A program made the translations under genes and the position numbers. The notes below the pieces were generated by a model. It was not told where the DNA came from and did not search any database. It saw nothing but the letters and a program-made list of their open reading frames with translations. Below, piece by piece: positions 33,601 through 42,299 of a stretch of DNA of 64,000 nt. Source of the stretch: Artemia franciscana (Eukaryota > Arthropoda > Branchiopoda > Anostraca > Artemiidae); contig NC_088866.1 in NCBI RefSeq assembly GCF_032884065.1, positions 60,934,168 to 60,998,167 of the forward strand, given 5' to 3'. The stretch's first letter is position 1. Each line of letters starts with the position of its first letter.

Positions 33601-34201
33601 CTCTTATACACTAGCGTAAATAAAGGGTTATGTGATGGGGCATTAACAACAAAAGCCCCATCCCCCTAATTTTCCTGGATTGACGCTACTGATCTTATAT
33701 TCTTAAAAACATAAACAATATAGTTGATTAAATTACATATCTCAGATTAATATTATTTGTACTTTCACACTGGTCCTTACTTGAAGACATTTACTTGTTG
33801 GATGCTAATACATATTAGCTTTGAAATGAATATTATTTAATATCCGAAAAAAAATCTCATACATGAAAATTTCACAATTTAAACATGAATTGCTAAAACA
33901 TAAACTATGGATGTGTTCTAGAACCCAATTATGATAAATAATCATTAATTAATTACTTATTATTCTGGTTCTGTGACAAGGGATAACACAAAATTATAAC
34001 AATTTTTTACCGCCATAATTGCGAAATGGACTATGAGATATGAACTATGATGCGGATAACCTATTTAGTGTATTATAAGCATTTCAGAGGGTAAATTTGT
34101 CGTTATTTGCTTTCTTAGGCTAGAGATAATAACAAGTAGCTAATGATCATTATTGATCAATCAGTTCCAGAACACACCCTATGGCTAAGGCAGAAGCCAA
34201 A
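30611..34201. other. no gene recognised; short hairpin and homopolymers
   Basis: AT-rich stretch with a C run at about 33000-33012 and T/A runs. It contains the presumed 3' UTR of the MED9/NCBP2AS2 transcript on the minus strand. The nearest polyadenylation-like signal there is ATTAAA (complement at 33837-33842), about 360 bases past the stop. ORFs in this stretch show no motif. Confidence 0.4.
32044..32076. repeat. perfect 12-base-pair hairpin
   Basis: CGCGGGTATAAG and its exact inverse CTTATACCCGCG are separated by nine bases. A related GTATAAGGATAAGAATCTTG lies inverted at about 32141. No gene or terminator context explains it. Confidence 0.85.
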
Positions 34202-34477
34202 TCAGCTTTTTTTACGTTCTTCTCCCTTCTTCAAGTTCTCCAATTCCTTTTTTAACTCCTCCTTAAAGGTTATTTTAAATTTGTCGATTCTGTCGGCTGC
34301 GTTTGTAGTAGTTTCTGATCGAACAAAATTTTCACCGGCTTCTTTCCCTTTAAGATAGGCGCCAACAACAATCTGTGCTGCTCTCTTCATTAATGGGGAT
34401 TCTGACAGTTTATGAACTAAGTGGGGGTCATTTAAGAAACGACCCATTAAAATCCTGGTAAGAAAACGGAGTGGCAT
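34202..34477 (-). CDS. NCBP2AS2: NCBP2AS2-like small mitochondrial-type protein
   Basis: A complete 91-codon frame starts at ATG 34477-34475 and ends in TGA at 34204-34202. The N-terminus MPLRFLTRILMGRFLNDPHL and then VHKLSESPLMKRAAQIVV match the family of human NCBP2AS2, where I recall MVLRRLLAALL, LVERLSES and RRAAQL. The family is about 100 residues long, so this one is full length. The N-terminus is basic and amphipathic, as in mitochondrial targeting. The C-terminus is Lys/Glu-rich. Its molecular function is poorly known. The ATG overlaps the stop codon of the upstream MED9 frame (TAATG), and both frames lie in one exon, so it is probably the second cistron of a shared mRNA. No separate promoter is evident. 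The name comes from the antisense location of the human gene and does not apply here. Confidence 0.85.
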   Translation of the reverse strand: MPLRFLTRILMGRFLNDPHLVHKLSESPLMKRAAQIVVGAYLKGKEAGENFVRSETTTNAADRIDKFKITFKEELKKELENLKKGEERKKS

Positions 34478-34623
34478 TATTGCTGTTCGTTTTGTCGCTC
34501 AAAGTTGCACAAAGATCTGTACTTGAGAAGAAGAGACCGTTTCAATTCAAGTTGCTGACGAAGATTTTCAATTTGTTTGAGTTGATCTTCAGGAGTCAAA
34601 TCGATTCCTTCAATTTTCTTAAC
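34477..34623 (-). CDS. MED9: Mediator complex subunit 9, C-terminal exon
   Basis: On the minus strand an acceptor CTTTCCTTCTAG is followed by 49 codons including the stop. The text VKKIEGIDLTPEDQLKQIEN, LRQQLELKRSLLLKYRSLCN and FERQNEQQ matches the C-terminus of MED9. The human protein, as I recall it, has MPGIHLSPEQQ...[22 protein letters not shown]. MED9 belongs to the middle module of the Mediator coactivator, which links transcription factors to RNA polymerase II in the nucleus. This part forms the long coiled-coil helix that pairs within the module. The exon starts in phase 0, matching the donor of the exon at 38809. The stop codon TAA (34479-34477) shares its last A with the ATG of the NCBP2AS2-like frame. 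Confidence 0.9.
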   Translation of the reverse strand, partial: VKKIEGIDLTPEDQLKQIENLRQQLELKRSLLLKYRSLCNFERQNEQQ

Positions 34624-36117
34624 CTAGAAGGAAAGTTTCCAATCAAATTTCAAAACTTGAACCGTGGAGATGCCCAACTCCATGGATGAATTATTTCATA
34701 TATAAATAAACCAATGTCTACTAATGCTCGATCAATCAGTTGGGGGGGGGGATTTCATAAAATATATATCAGAACCGTTATTTTAAAACAGAAAAAGTAT
34801 TAACTTGATTTGAATGATTCTGATTCAAATCCTGGGTCAGCTTTAATTGTTCAATTCCTGATTCAAAGCATACTTAATAATATTTCCTTACAGACTGTTT
34901 ATCGATAACAATAAGACTTGGTCACAAACCTAATCAGGTTTGATATTGAATATTTTTCTGATGCAACAGTTGAGGGTTAGTCCGAGATCCCCCCCCCCCC
35001 CCTTCTTATTTGCCTCAGTGAATACTGTGCTTTCAGTTTTAGACAATTTGGATCACTAAAAACGAAAAAAGGTCTAATCATTCTTTTTTGTTGCACAAAC
35101 TGACTTGCGGATCATTTCATAAATGGTGGGGAAAATGCTAGATGCTTCATATTGAAGCCCAAAGTTATTGAAAACTGTTGATTTCATCTGAAAATGGCTC
35201 AGATAAAACGTATTTAATCAGAATCTTCTGATTATTTTAGGAAAACACAATATACCTGTTGACTATGTTATGATGAAGCTCCAAAATAATTTTGATCAAT
35301 GAACTATCCGCATACAGTCGACGAAAAAAAAAACTGAAAACGAAAAAGGACAATAGAATAAGGAATTTCTAAAGCTTTATTTATGGCTAGAAAAGGGCTA
35401 ATTCTAAAGTTTTATGTTGCTTTTTGAGTATGAACACGAAGAGCCATCATGAGCAGTAATTAAACTAAGCTTAAAAACTTGGATTACATCAATTCCTTTT
35501 ACACAATAAATTTGTGGTATTCAAACATTTTATGCATCCTTGGAAGTTCCTTTTTCTCATTTACTCGTAGCAAACAAAGAGGGCCTGAATTATTTTAAAT
35601 ACAACATAAAAGATCAAAAATTGCTAAAGAGAATTCCTGTATTTGGCAAAACTTCTACAAAGCATTAGATTCAGTGTTTTGTATATTTCACCTAGAATAG
35701 TTAGTTTTGTGTTATAATATTTTTCTTTCTTTCGAATAACGGCAGCCCACACGAGAATCGTGGAATAAGCAACTTGTCCCTGACAATTTTAGCCTTTATA
35801 GCAGATTATGTTAGGTACCCCCCCTCCCTTGTTTTTACCCTGTTTATCAGGACATTTGGACACATGAGTCTGGTCACATGAGTTAATTTTAAAATCTGTA
35901 TAGCTAGCCATGATGGATTGAATAGGGGGAGGGGAGGAGGCTAACGAGAAGTAATCAAAATGGTTGCAACGAGCTGGAAAATGGTCCACTGACAGGTAAA
36001 AGTACGCAAAACTGTAGCCCCATGCTTTTGTATGGCACATTTTTAAGAAGATGACATCACAGTTCAATGAAAGATAAGAAACATAGGAGTTTGTCAAACT
36101 TCACCTAACGCTATTAA

Positions 36118-36145
36118 AAGGGGAAAAAACTAGTTTTTTCCCCTT
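36118..36145. repeat. 28-base perfect palindrome
   Basis: AAGGGGAAAAAACT followed by its exact inverse AGTTTTTTCCCCTT. A GTCGCTCC fragment of the foldback-family end lies about 15 bases to the right, hinting at a remnant of that family. Confidence 0.85.
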
Positions 36146-36344
36146 ACTAACTTTGTTAAGTCGCTCCTAAAAAACAGTTTATAAACAAATTTATCTTTTG
36201 ATATCAAAACGGTGTAATTATCATGGTATCAAGCCAGTGCATTGTCGGAAACTATACTAGTGTAAAAATTTGGAGGCGCGGGGATCGTTTAACTAGCATA
36301 ATAAACTTAATGTGCTACACCAAGATAGAGTTTCAGAAAAAAAA

Positions 36345-37885
36345 ATACAGAGGAAAATTTAAAGAAATTTTAAAGAAAGATTAAAAAATAAAAAGGCTCC
36401 AGGTACTGATAGTGCGTAATGAGTTTCTTAAATATGGTGGCTCTGAGGTTAGAAATAAGTTACTGAATATTAAGAATACGATTTTTGAAAAAGGGGAAGT
36501 ACATAAGGATAAGGAAAACCTTAATTAAAAAACTGTATAAGAAAGGTGATAGAGTGAGTGTGATAATTATCGAGGCATTAGTCCAGTCTCTGTAGGTAGA
36601 AAATTACTTAGTAATAAGATACTTTTTCGACTCAGAGATGCTGTAGACAAAGTTTTAAGAGAAGAACAGTGCAGTTTTAGAAAAGGTAGAGGATGTGTCG
36701 ACCAAATTTTCACTTTTAGGTTAATAATTGAGAAGTGCCTGAGTTGTCAAACACCTTTGGTCCTCAGTCTTATAGATTATGAGCAAGCGTTCGATTCTGT
36801 TTATAGAAGGGCTTTAGCAAAGGTCTTGTCCTTGTACGGTATATCAGACAAATATATTAAAGTGATTAGTGCTAAGCATGAGAATAAAACTGCTGCGGTT
36901 AAGGTAGGAAATGAGGTTAGCAGCTGGTTTTCTATTAAATCAAGAGTTAAGCAGGGTTTTGTTCTATCCCCTTTATATGGATCATTTTGATGGACTTCGT
37001 CTTAAGGAGCACAGGAAAGGCAATGGGAAAACAAGGAATCAAATGGCGAGGAAAACTCTCCTTGACCTAGATTATGCTGATGATTTAAGCATCCTAGATG
37101 AAAGTGTGAGCAAAGTGAATGAACTTTTAGACGTTTTGCAAGTTCAGGGTGCTGGGATAGGTTTGAAATTAATTTTAAGAAGACTAAGTCGCTAAGGCTA
37201 GTAATAAGTGAAGATGAAAAGGTGATGCTGGGAAACGAAAAGATTGATCAGGTGGGCAGCTTTACTTACCTTGGTAGTATTATTAGTAAAGACGATGGGA
37301 GCAGTGAAGATGTTAAAAGTAAAATAGCCAAGGCTCGGGGTGTTTTTCCACAATTAAAAAAGTTTGGAAGAATAGGAAGATAAATCTACAAACCCAGATT
37401 AGAATATAAGAAGCTACAGAGGACAGTGGTCAAACATGGGTCTGAAGCATACGCGCTCCGAATTAAGATTTGCTAGATGTTTTCCAGAGAATTTGCCTAC
37501 GGATTGTTCTGGGTACCCGGCTGATTGACCGTATGTCAAACAGTAGGCTGTACGAAAAATATGGTTCAATCACGCTTTCTAGGGCTATAATGAAAGAAAG
37601 GTTAGGATGGATAGGGCACTTTGTGCGGATGAGAAAATTGACAAAGATTGTCCTTTTCGACCAACCGTCTAGGACTAAACAGAAAGCAAGTTGTCCTCGT
37701 CTTTGGTGGGAGGACGTCATAAAGAAAGATTTAAAATAAATGGGAACTTCCTGGGGGGTGTAAAAAGGGAGGCTTTTAATACATTGGGATGAAGGGGGAG
37801 CGTGCTTAGCTGTGTTGGTCTCAGGCGGCTTGGTGCTGCGGTGAATTGTTGTTAGTAGCAGTAGTAGTATTTGGATAAAAAAAAA
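36345..37885 (+). mobile_element. LINE (non-LTR retrotransposon), RT to 3' end, decayed
   Basis: Plus-strand frames with frameshifts give, in order: KNKKAPGTDS (36395 region), LYKKGDR, then SLIDYEQAFDSVYRRALAKV (36757; LINE F-D-S-V block). Next come VKQGFVLSPL (36950), LLDLDYADDLSILDESVSKV (37060; intact Y-A-D-D catalytic box), GNEKIDQVGSFTYLGSIISK (37235), then FQRICLRIVLGTRLIDRMSN (37480). The end has RLGWIGHFVRM and CPRLWWEDVIKKDLK (G-H and R-P-R-x-x-W-x-D motifs). It closes with GGTCTCAGGCGGCTTGGTGC and a TAG trinucleotide tail. 5'-truncated. RTE- or BovB-like in style, clade unresolved. Other fragments of the family at 13985, 57975 and 62381 are on the same strand. Confidence 0.9.
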
Positions 37886-38808
37886 ATAACTTCTTGCTTA
37901 AATTAACATTTAGAGGAATTGTTGGTACAATTTTTTTATTTGGTACTCTTGAAAGCTACCTTATATTTCTAATGGGCCATTAAATCTGTATTTTGGAAGC
38001 TTTTACTATGTTCATGTTAAAATCAGTGTTCCCACATTACCAATGACCCTAACAAAGATAAAAATGTAACGAAAATACAATAAACAAAAATATCCCTTCC
38101 CCTCTTCTACAGTTAACACTTTTTGAAAAATACTTGTTTAAAAAAGCATAATAAGTCATTATAAGATTTTAAATAAGCTATGGAATGCTGTCTATAATTA
38201 TGAATTGAAAATTAACTAAAACTTGTGTATTCATACCCGATATGCTACTCAATACACATGCTGAACAAATATGAGAGGGGGGACAGGTTCCACTCAAAAT
38301 TAGTGCGAAAAAAACCTTCTAGATTAATTCCTGGAAACTATTCTCCTTCTTCTTAAAAGTTACATATGTTCGTTAAGGCTACAGATATTCGCACTTTAAA
38401 GGTGTAACTCCCCTCAGATTGTTTCAAAGGACCACACCACATTTCCCATGAAAAGATCATGGCTTTAAAACGTATTTTTTCCTATATTCAGGTACGGGTC
38501 GGGTCCAAAAATATGCTAGCACGTGAAAAAGTATGTTTTTATCACTCAAATATTGTATTTTTGGAAGATAGGCCCGTCACGCCAAAAGGTGGGGAATTTC
38601 CATGTGAGCAAGTAGTGGGTTATTGGTTAATTAGAGCAGTAGAAATTGACCAGACCATCAAAACTTTCCTAAGAAAAATATATACCTTGAACTTTTTAAG
38701 GTGGCAGGACCATAACCTTAGATACATTCTTTTGACAACGTCACTCCCCCTGTCCCATTCCCAAAGTGTATTTGGGGAAAATAAATTTCGAAATTGCATG
38801 CAATTTAC

Positions 38809-38914
38809 CAATTCTCGAGCTATGTCAATTTTCTTATGTAGTTCAAGTAGTTTTTGTGAAGCCTCTTGGGAGTCTGCTTTCCTTTGACTAATATCAGCAG
38901 TATCTTTTTCAAAT
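38809..38914 (-). CDS. MED9: Mediator complex subunit 9, internal exon
   Basis: A 106-base exon on the minus strand between acceptor TTTTATTTTTCAG and donor GAATTG|GTAAAT. After one base of a split codon it encodes 35 residues, starting FEKDTADISQRKADSQEA and ending SQKLLELHKKIDIAREL. It joins in frame to VKKIEGIDL of the next exon. It aligns with the human MED9 segment containing [20 protein letters not shown] and MRKL. Together the two exons give 83 residues, which covers most of the conserved Med9 domain. The first exon, which should encode the F-L-P-L-V/I type motif and end two bases into a codon, was not found up to 64 kb and may be short or outside the window. The overlapping plus-strand frame at 38459-38887 is its shadow. 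Confidence 0.88.
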
Positions 38915-39288
38915 CTGAAAAATAAAACAATTTAAATAACATCCAAAAGAATAAGTAATTGTCATGATAAAATTTAAGAATATTTAATGTTTTCTACACA
39001 AATTAGAAAACTTTTCTTGTAGTACACAAGTGTGTCAACATAACTTTAGCTGGTTCTTCCAAATTAGGGGAGAGCTGCAATTCTGGACATAATCTAAGTT
39101 CAAGCAAGTTTCACCAAAAATCCATTTAGGAAGTACAAGTGATATTTTTTTTTTATTTTAAAAAAAATGGTAAATTGTAAATATGATAGAAAGTACCCTC
39201 ACAACCACGCAATTAGGATTTCCAATCTTGAAAAGCGTAATGAATCTGGGCCCGAAGTTTATTCCCGTTTTTCGTTTTCTTTTCAAGT

Positions 39289-39561
39289 ATGATGGAAAAA
39301 AAGATGTTATTTATTGCATTCGTATTGCTTTTTCTTGTCAACCAGTCTTTTAAATTTAACTGCCATTTGGACTACGTCCATGTATCAAAATTTGCATCAA
39401 GTGAGCGTTGTATTGGTTGCAATGGCCTGCATGTTGGCTACAGATATTTGACCTGCAAATATCCAAACTTGGGCAGCCCATGTTGTATCAAACAGTTCGT
39501 GGTAACGAACTGTAGTAAGGAGCGACCCGGCTCAATAGTAACCAAAACTCTAAAAAATTGA
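39289..39561 (+). CDS. small secreted cysteine-rich peptide, interrupted by a transposable element
   Basis: The frame has ATGs at 39290 and 39293, just after a splice-acceptor-like TTTTCGTTTTCTTTTCAAG. The N-terminus MEKKMLFIAFVLLFLVNQSF is a textbook signal peptide. The predicted mature part has Cys spaced C-x15-C-x2-C-x11-C-x8-C-C, ending GSPCC. A closing Cys pair is common in defensin-like and other disulfide-rich secreted peptides, but I cannot assign a family. From about 39483 the frame runs into the left end of the foldback element (IKQFVVTNCSKERPG...) and stops at 39561. So the native C-terminus is probably lost or replaced by about 25 transposon-derived residues. It may be a real gene with a disrupted or exonised 3' end, or a gene relic. 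The true first exon, if any, is not identified. Confidence 0.45.
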   Translation: MMEKKMLFIAFVLLFLVNQSFKFNCHLDYVHVSKFASSERCIGCNGLHVGYRYLTCKYPNLGSPCCIKQFVVTNCSKERPGSIVTKTLKN

Positions 39562-40450
39562 ATTTTGATATCAATAGCTACATCAAAAGAATCGCATTTT
39601 AATGCTGATTTTAAATATATAAGTTTCATCAAGTTTGATCTTACCCATCAAAAGTTACGAGCCTGAGAAAATTTGCCTTATTTAGGAAAATAGGGGGAAA
39701 CACCCCCTAAAAGTCGTAGGATCTTAACGAAAATGACACCATCAGATTCAGCGTATCAAAGAACCATACTGTAGAAGTTTCAAGCTCCAATCTACAAAAA
39801 TGTGGAATTTTGTATTTTTTGCCAGAAGACAAATCACGGGTGCGTGTTTATTTGTTTGTTTTTTTTTTGTTTTTTTGTTTTTTCTTTTCCCCAGGGGTCA
39901 TCGTATCGACCAAGTGGTCAAGAATGTCGCAAGATGGCTCATTCTAACGGAAATGAAAAGTTCTAGTGCCCTTTTTAAGTGACCGAAAAAAGTGGAGGGC
40001 ATCTAGGCCCCCTCCCACGCTCATTTTTTTCCCAAAGTCAACGGATCAAAATTTTGAGATAGCCATTATGTTCAGCATAGTCGAAAACCATAATAACTAT
40101 GTCTTTGGGGATGATTTACTCCCCCACAATCCCTGGGGGAGGGGCTGCAAGTTACAAACTTTGACCAGTGTTTACATATAGTAATGGTTATTGGGAAGTG
40201 TACAGACGTTTTCAGGGGGATTTTATTTTGTTTGGGGGTGGGGCTGAGGAGAGGGGGGCTATGTTGGAGGATCTTTCCTTGGAGGAATCTGTCATGGGGG
40301 AAGAAAAATTCAATGACAAGGGCGCAGGATTCTCTGGCATTACTATAAGAAAACAATGAAAAATAAACATGAAAACGTTTTTTCAAATGAAAGAAGAAGT
40401 AGCATTGAAACTTAAAACGAACAGAGATTATTACGCATATGAGGGGTTCT

Positions 40451-40524
40451 AAAAATACTTTAGCATAAAGAGCGAGGTGTTTACGAGGAGATAAATACCT
40501 TGCTCTTTATGCTAAAGTATTTTT
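40451..40524. repeat. inner inverted repeat of foldback copy 3
   Basis: AAAAATACTTTAGCATAAAG AGCGAGGT on the left and the inverse ACCTTGCTCTTTATGCTAAA GTATTTTT on the right, arms of 28 bases with one mismatch and an 18-base loop. Confidence 0.85.
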
Positions 40525-40945
40525 AGTAATTTCAACTATTTATTCTACGGCCTTTCTGATTCAGGGGTCATTATTAAAGAATTGGGACAAAACTTACGAT
40601 TTAGTGTAAAGAGCGAGGTATTAACGAGGGTACAAATCCCCTCGTATACATAATAAAAATATAAGGTTATGAAAGTTTGTTACGTAAGTTAATTCTTAAG
40701 TTACGTATATTTTTTACTAATAAAAACGTTCGTTAAAAATTAAAAGTTCTAGTTGCCTGTTTAAGTAACCGAAAAATTGGAGGGCAACTAGGCCTCCTTC
40801 TCCACCCCTTATTTCTCAAAATCGTCTGATCATAACTAATAGAAAGCCATTTAGCCAAAAAAAGAATTAATATACAAATTTCATTTTAATAATTTATGTG
40901 CGGAGAGCCAAAACCAAACATGCATTAATTCAAAAACGTTCAGAA

Positions 40946-41248
40946 ATTAAATTAAAAAAAAACTAATTTTTTTAGCTGAAAGTAAGGAGCGACATTAAAA
41001 CTTAAAACGAACAGAAATTACTCCGTATATGAAATGAGTTGTCCCCTCCGCAATCCCTCGCTCTTTACGCTAAAGTTTGACTCTTTGCCACAATTCTACT
41101 TTTTAAGACAATTTAAAGCTTTAGCGTAAAGAGCGAGGGATTGCGGAGGGGACAACTCATTTCATATACGGAGTAATTTCTGTTCGTTTTAAGTTTTAAT
41201 GTCGCTCCTTACTTTCAGCTAAAAAAATTAGTTTTTTTTTAATTTAAT
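40946..41248. repeat. essentially perfect 130-base inverted repeat
   Basis: Left arm 40946-41075 and right arm 41119-41248 are inverse complements with almost no mismatch. They run from the A/T-rich outer end through TTTAGCTGAAAGTAAGGAGC, AAACGAACAGAAATTACTCC and CGCTCTTTACGCTAAAG. The loop is 43 bases. Arms this similar imply recent insertion or ongoing gene conversion between arms. Confidence 0.93.
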
Positions 41249-41336
41249 CCAGTCATAAATCCGAAGTCAGAGTCTTATTTTCTTAGGCAATACCTTAGAA
41301 CAAGTTCCTCTCTTATTAAACATCCCTCAATGCTCA

Positions 41337-41855
41337 ATGGATCCTATCCTGTCAACCCCGCCACCCAACCCTCGTGGATCACTTTACTTTGCTCAGACTC
41401 TTCCCCAATCTCATATTACATATATTCCTCCTAGACACACGCTTCCTTGCAGCTCTGATCCTTGTCTGGCTTCCAAGAAGTTGCCCATTTTTTGGGGCCT
41501 TCGTCCCTCATTTGCTAAAATAAACCCAGTCCTCTCCTCTCAGACACGCTCCATCCTACTCCCGTTTTCCAGAACCATCTTACTTTCTGAGCCCTCCTCT
41601 CAAGAACCTTCGAAAGCCGACTTCTTCCTAAACTATCCCCATGACCCCACTTCATTTCATCCCTTTCGGCAACCTTATCAATATGACTTAGGTTTGACAG
41701 TCCTTGCATGTAGAAATTATCCTGTAATAAAAATTAGTTATTCTCCCTTGCTGTCTACTGATCACCAACATTACCTTCCTGATTGCTCTGTCAATGATTA
41801 CGTTCCATCATCCCTGAACCCTGTCTTCCTGCCCGCAACAGACCGTCCCAATTAA
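41337..41855 (+). CDS. unrecognised Pro/Ser-rich open frame
   Basis: A frame of 172 codons starts at ATG 41337 (preceded by CAATGCTCA) and ends in TAA. It is Pro-, Ser- and Leu-rich (MDPILSTPPPNPRGSLYFAQ; SEPSSQEPSKADFFLNYPHD) and richer in C than its surroundings. No signal peptide or domain is recognisable. It lies between the foldback element and a plus-strand LINE that begins about 450 bases further on. It could be ORF1 or 5' leader of that LINE, or an orphan exon. Length alone makes chance unlikely, though C-rich composition lowers the stop rate. Confidence 0.3.
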   Translation: MDPILSTPPPNPRGSLYFAQTLPQSHITYIPPRHTLPCSSDPCLASKKLPIFWGLRPSFAKINPVLSSQTRSILLPFSRTILLSEPSSQEPSKADFFLNYPHDPTSFHPFRQPYQYDLGLTVLACRNYPVIKISYSPLLSTDHQHYLPDCSVNDYVPSSLNPVFLPATDRPN

Positions 41856-42299
41856 AATCCCAAAAAGTCCCCCAACTAATTTCCATCCCCGCTAAACATG
41901 AAAGATATCGGAAGACTTTTGTTCCGAGTTTTTTTTTTAGTTGAATAATAACCAGGGAAACTAGTCATAAATTTTATTGTTATCTATTTTTTTTTTTTTT
42001 TCTTGTTGGCTTTTCAACTAAGTTTTGACTCATCTTTATTTGTTTATTTTGTACCATGAATTATGTTTGACACTAAGGTCAAATTCTTTCGATATGATAT
42101 ATGTATATATAATTAGTACTATTTGTGACATAAAACTCAAATTCGGCAACCATGCTGTGAAAAAAAATTTTAAACTATTTTATTCTACCTTGCTATTTTC
42201 TCCACCTCTCAACATAATTTCACCCTAACCCTGCCTTTCAAAGGTCCCAGCAGCCAAAGATAAAAACCCTTCTTAAGAACAAGCCAAATTCATTGACAG

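Larger units (their letters stand above)
34624..38808 (-). other. MED9: MED9 intron (about 4.2 kb)
   Basis: Bounded on the minus strand by donor GAATTG|GTAAAT and acceptor TTCCTTCTAG|GTT, joining phase 0 to phase 0. It contains G and C homopolymer runs (about 34741 and 34989), a 28-base palindrome (36118-36145) and the plus-strand LINE at 36345-37885. The rest shows no feature. The frame 35789-36097 has no recognisable motif. Confidence 0.8.
39483..41248 (+). mobile_element. foldback-family element, copy 3, best-preserved arms
   Basis: Begins ATCAAACAGTTCGTGGTAAC and carries all blocks of copies 1 and 2 in order. A right half (CTAGTTGCCTGTTTAAGTAA; CATGCATTAATTCAAAAACG) leads into a terminal palindromic module. 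The left end has AGTAAGGAGCGACC and the right end GTCGCTCCTTACTTTCAGC, so the whole looks bounded by short inverted repeats. No transposase frame. It truncates the small secreted-peptide frame at its left end. Confidence 0.85.

Noticed and set aside
38459-38887. 142-codon plus-strand frame
   Set aside because: It lies antisense to the MED9 exon, whose splice sites, phase and protein similarity are strong. The plus-strand product has no recognisable motif.
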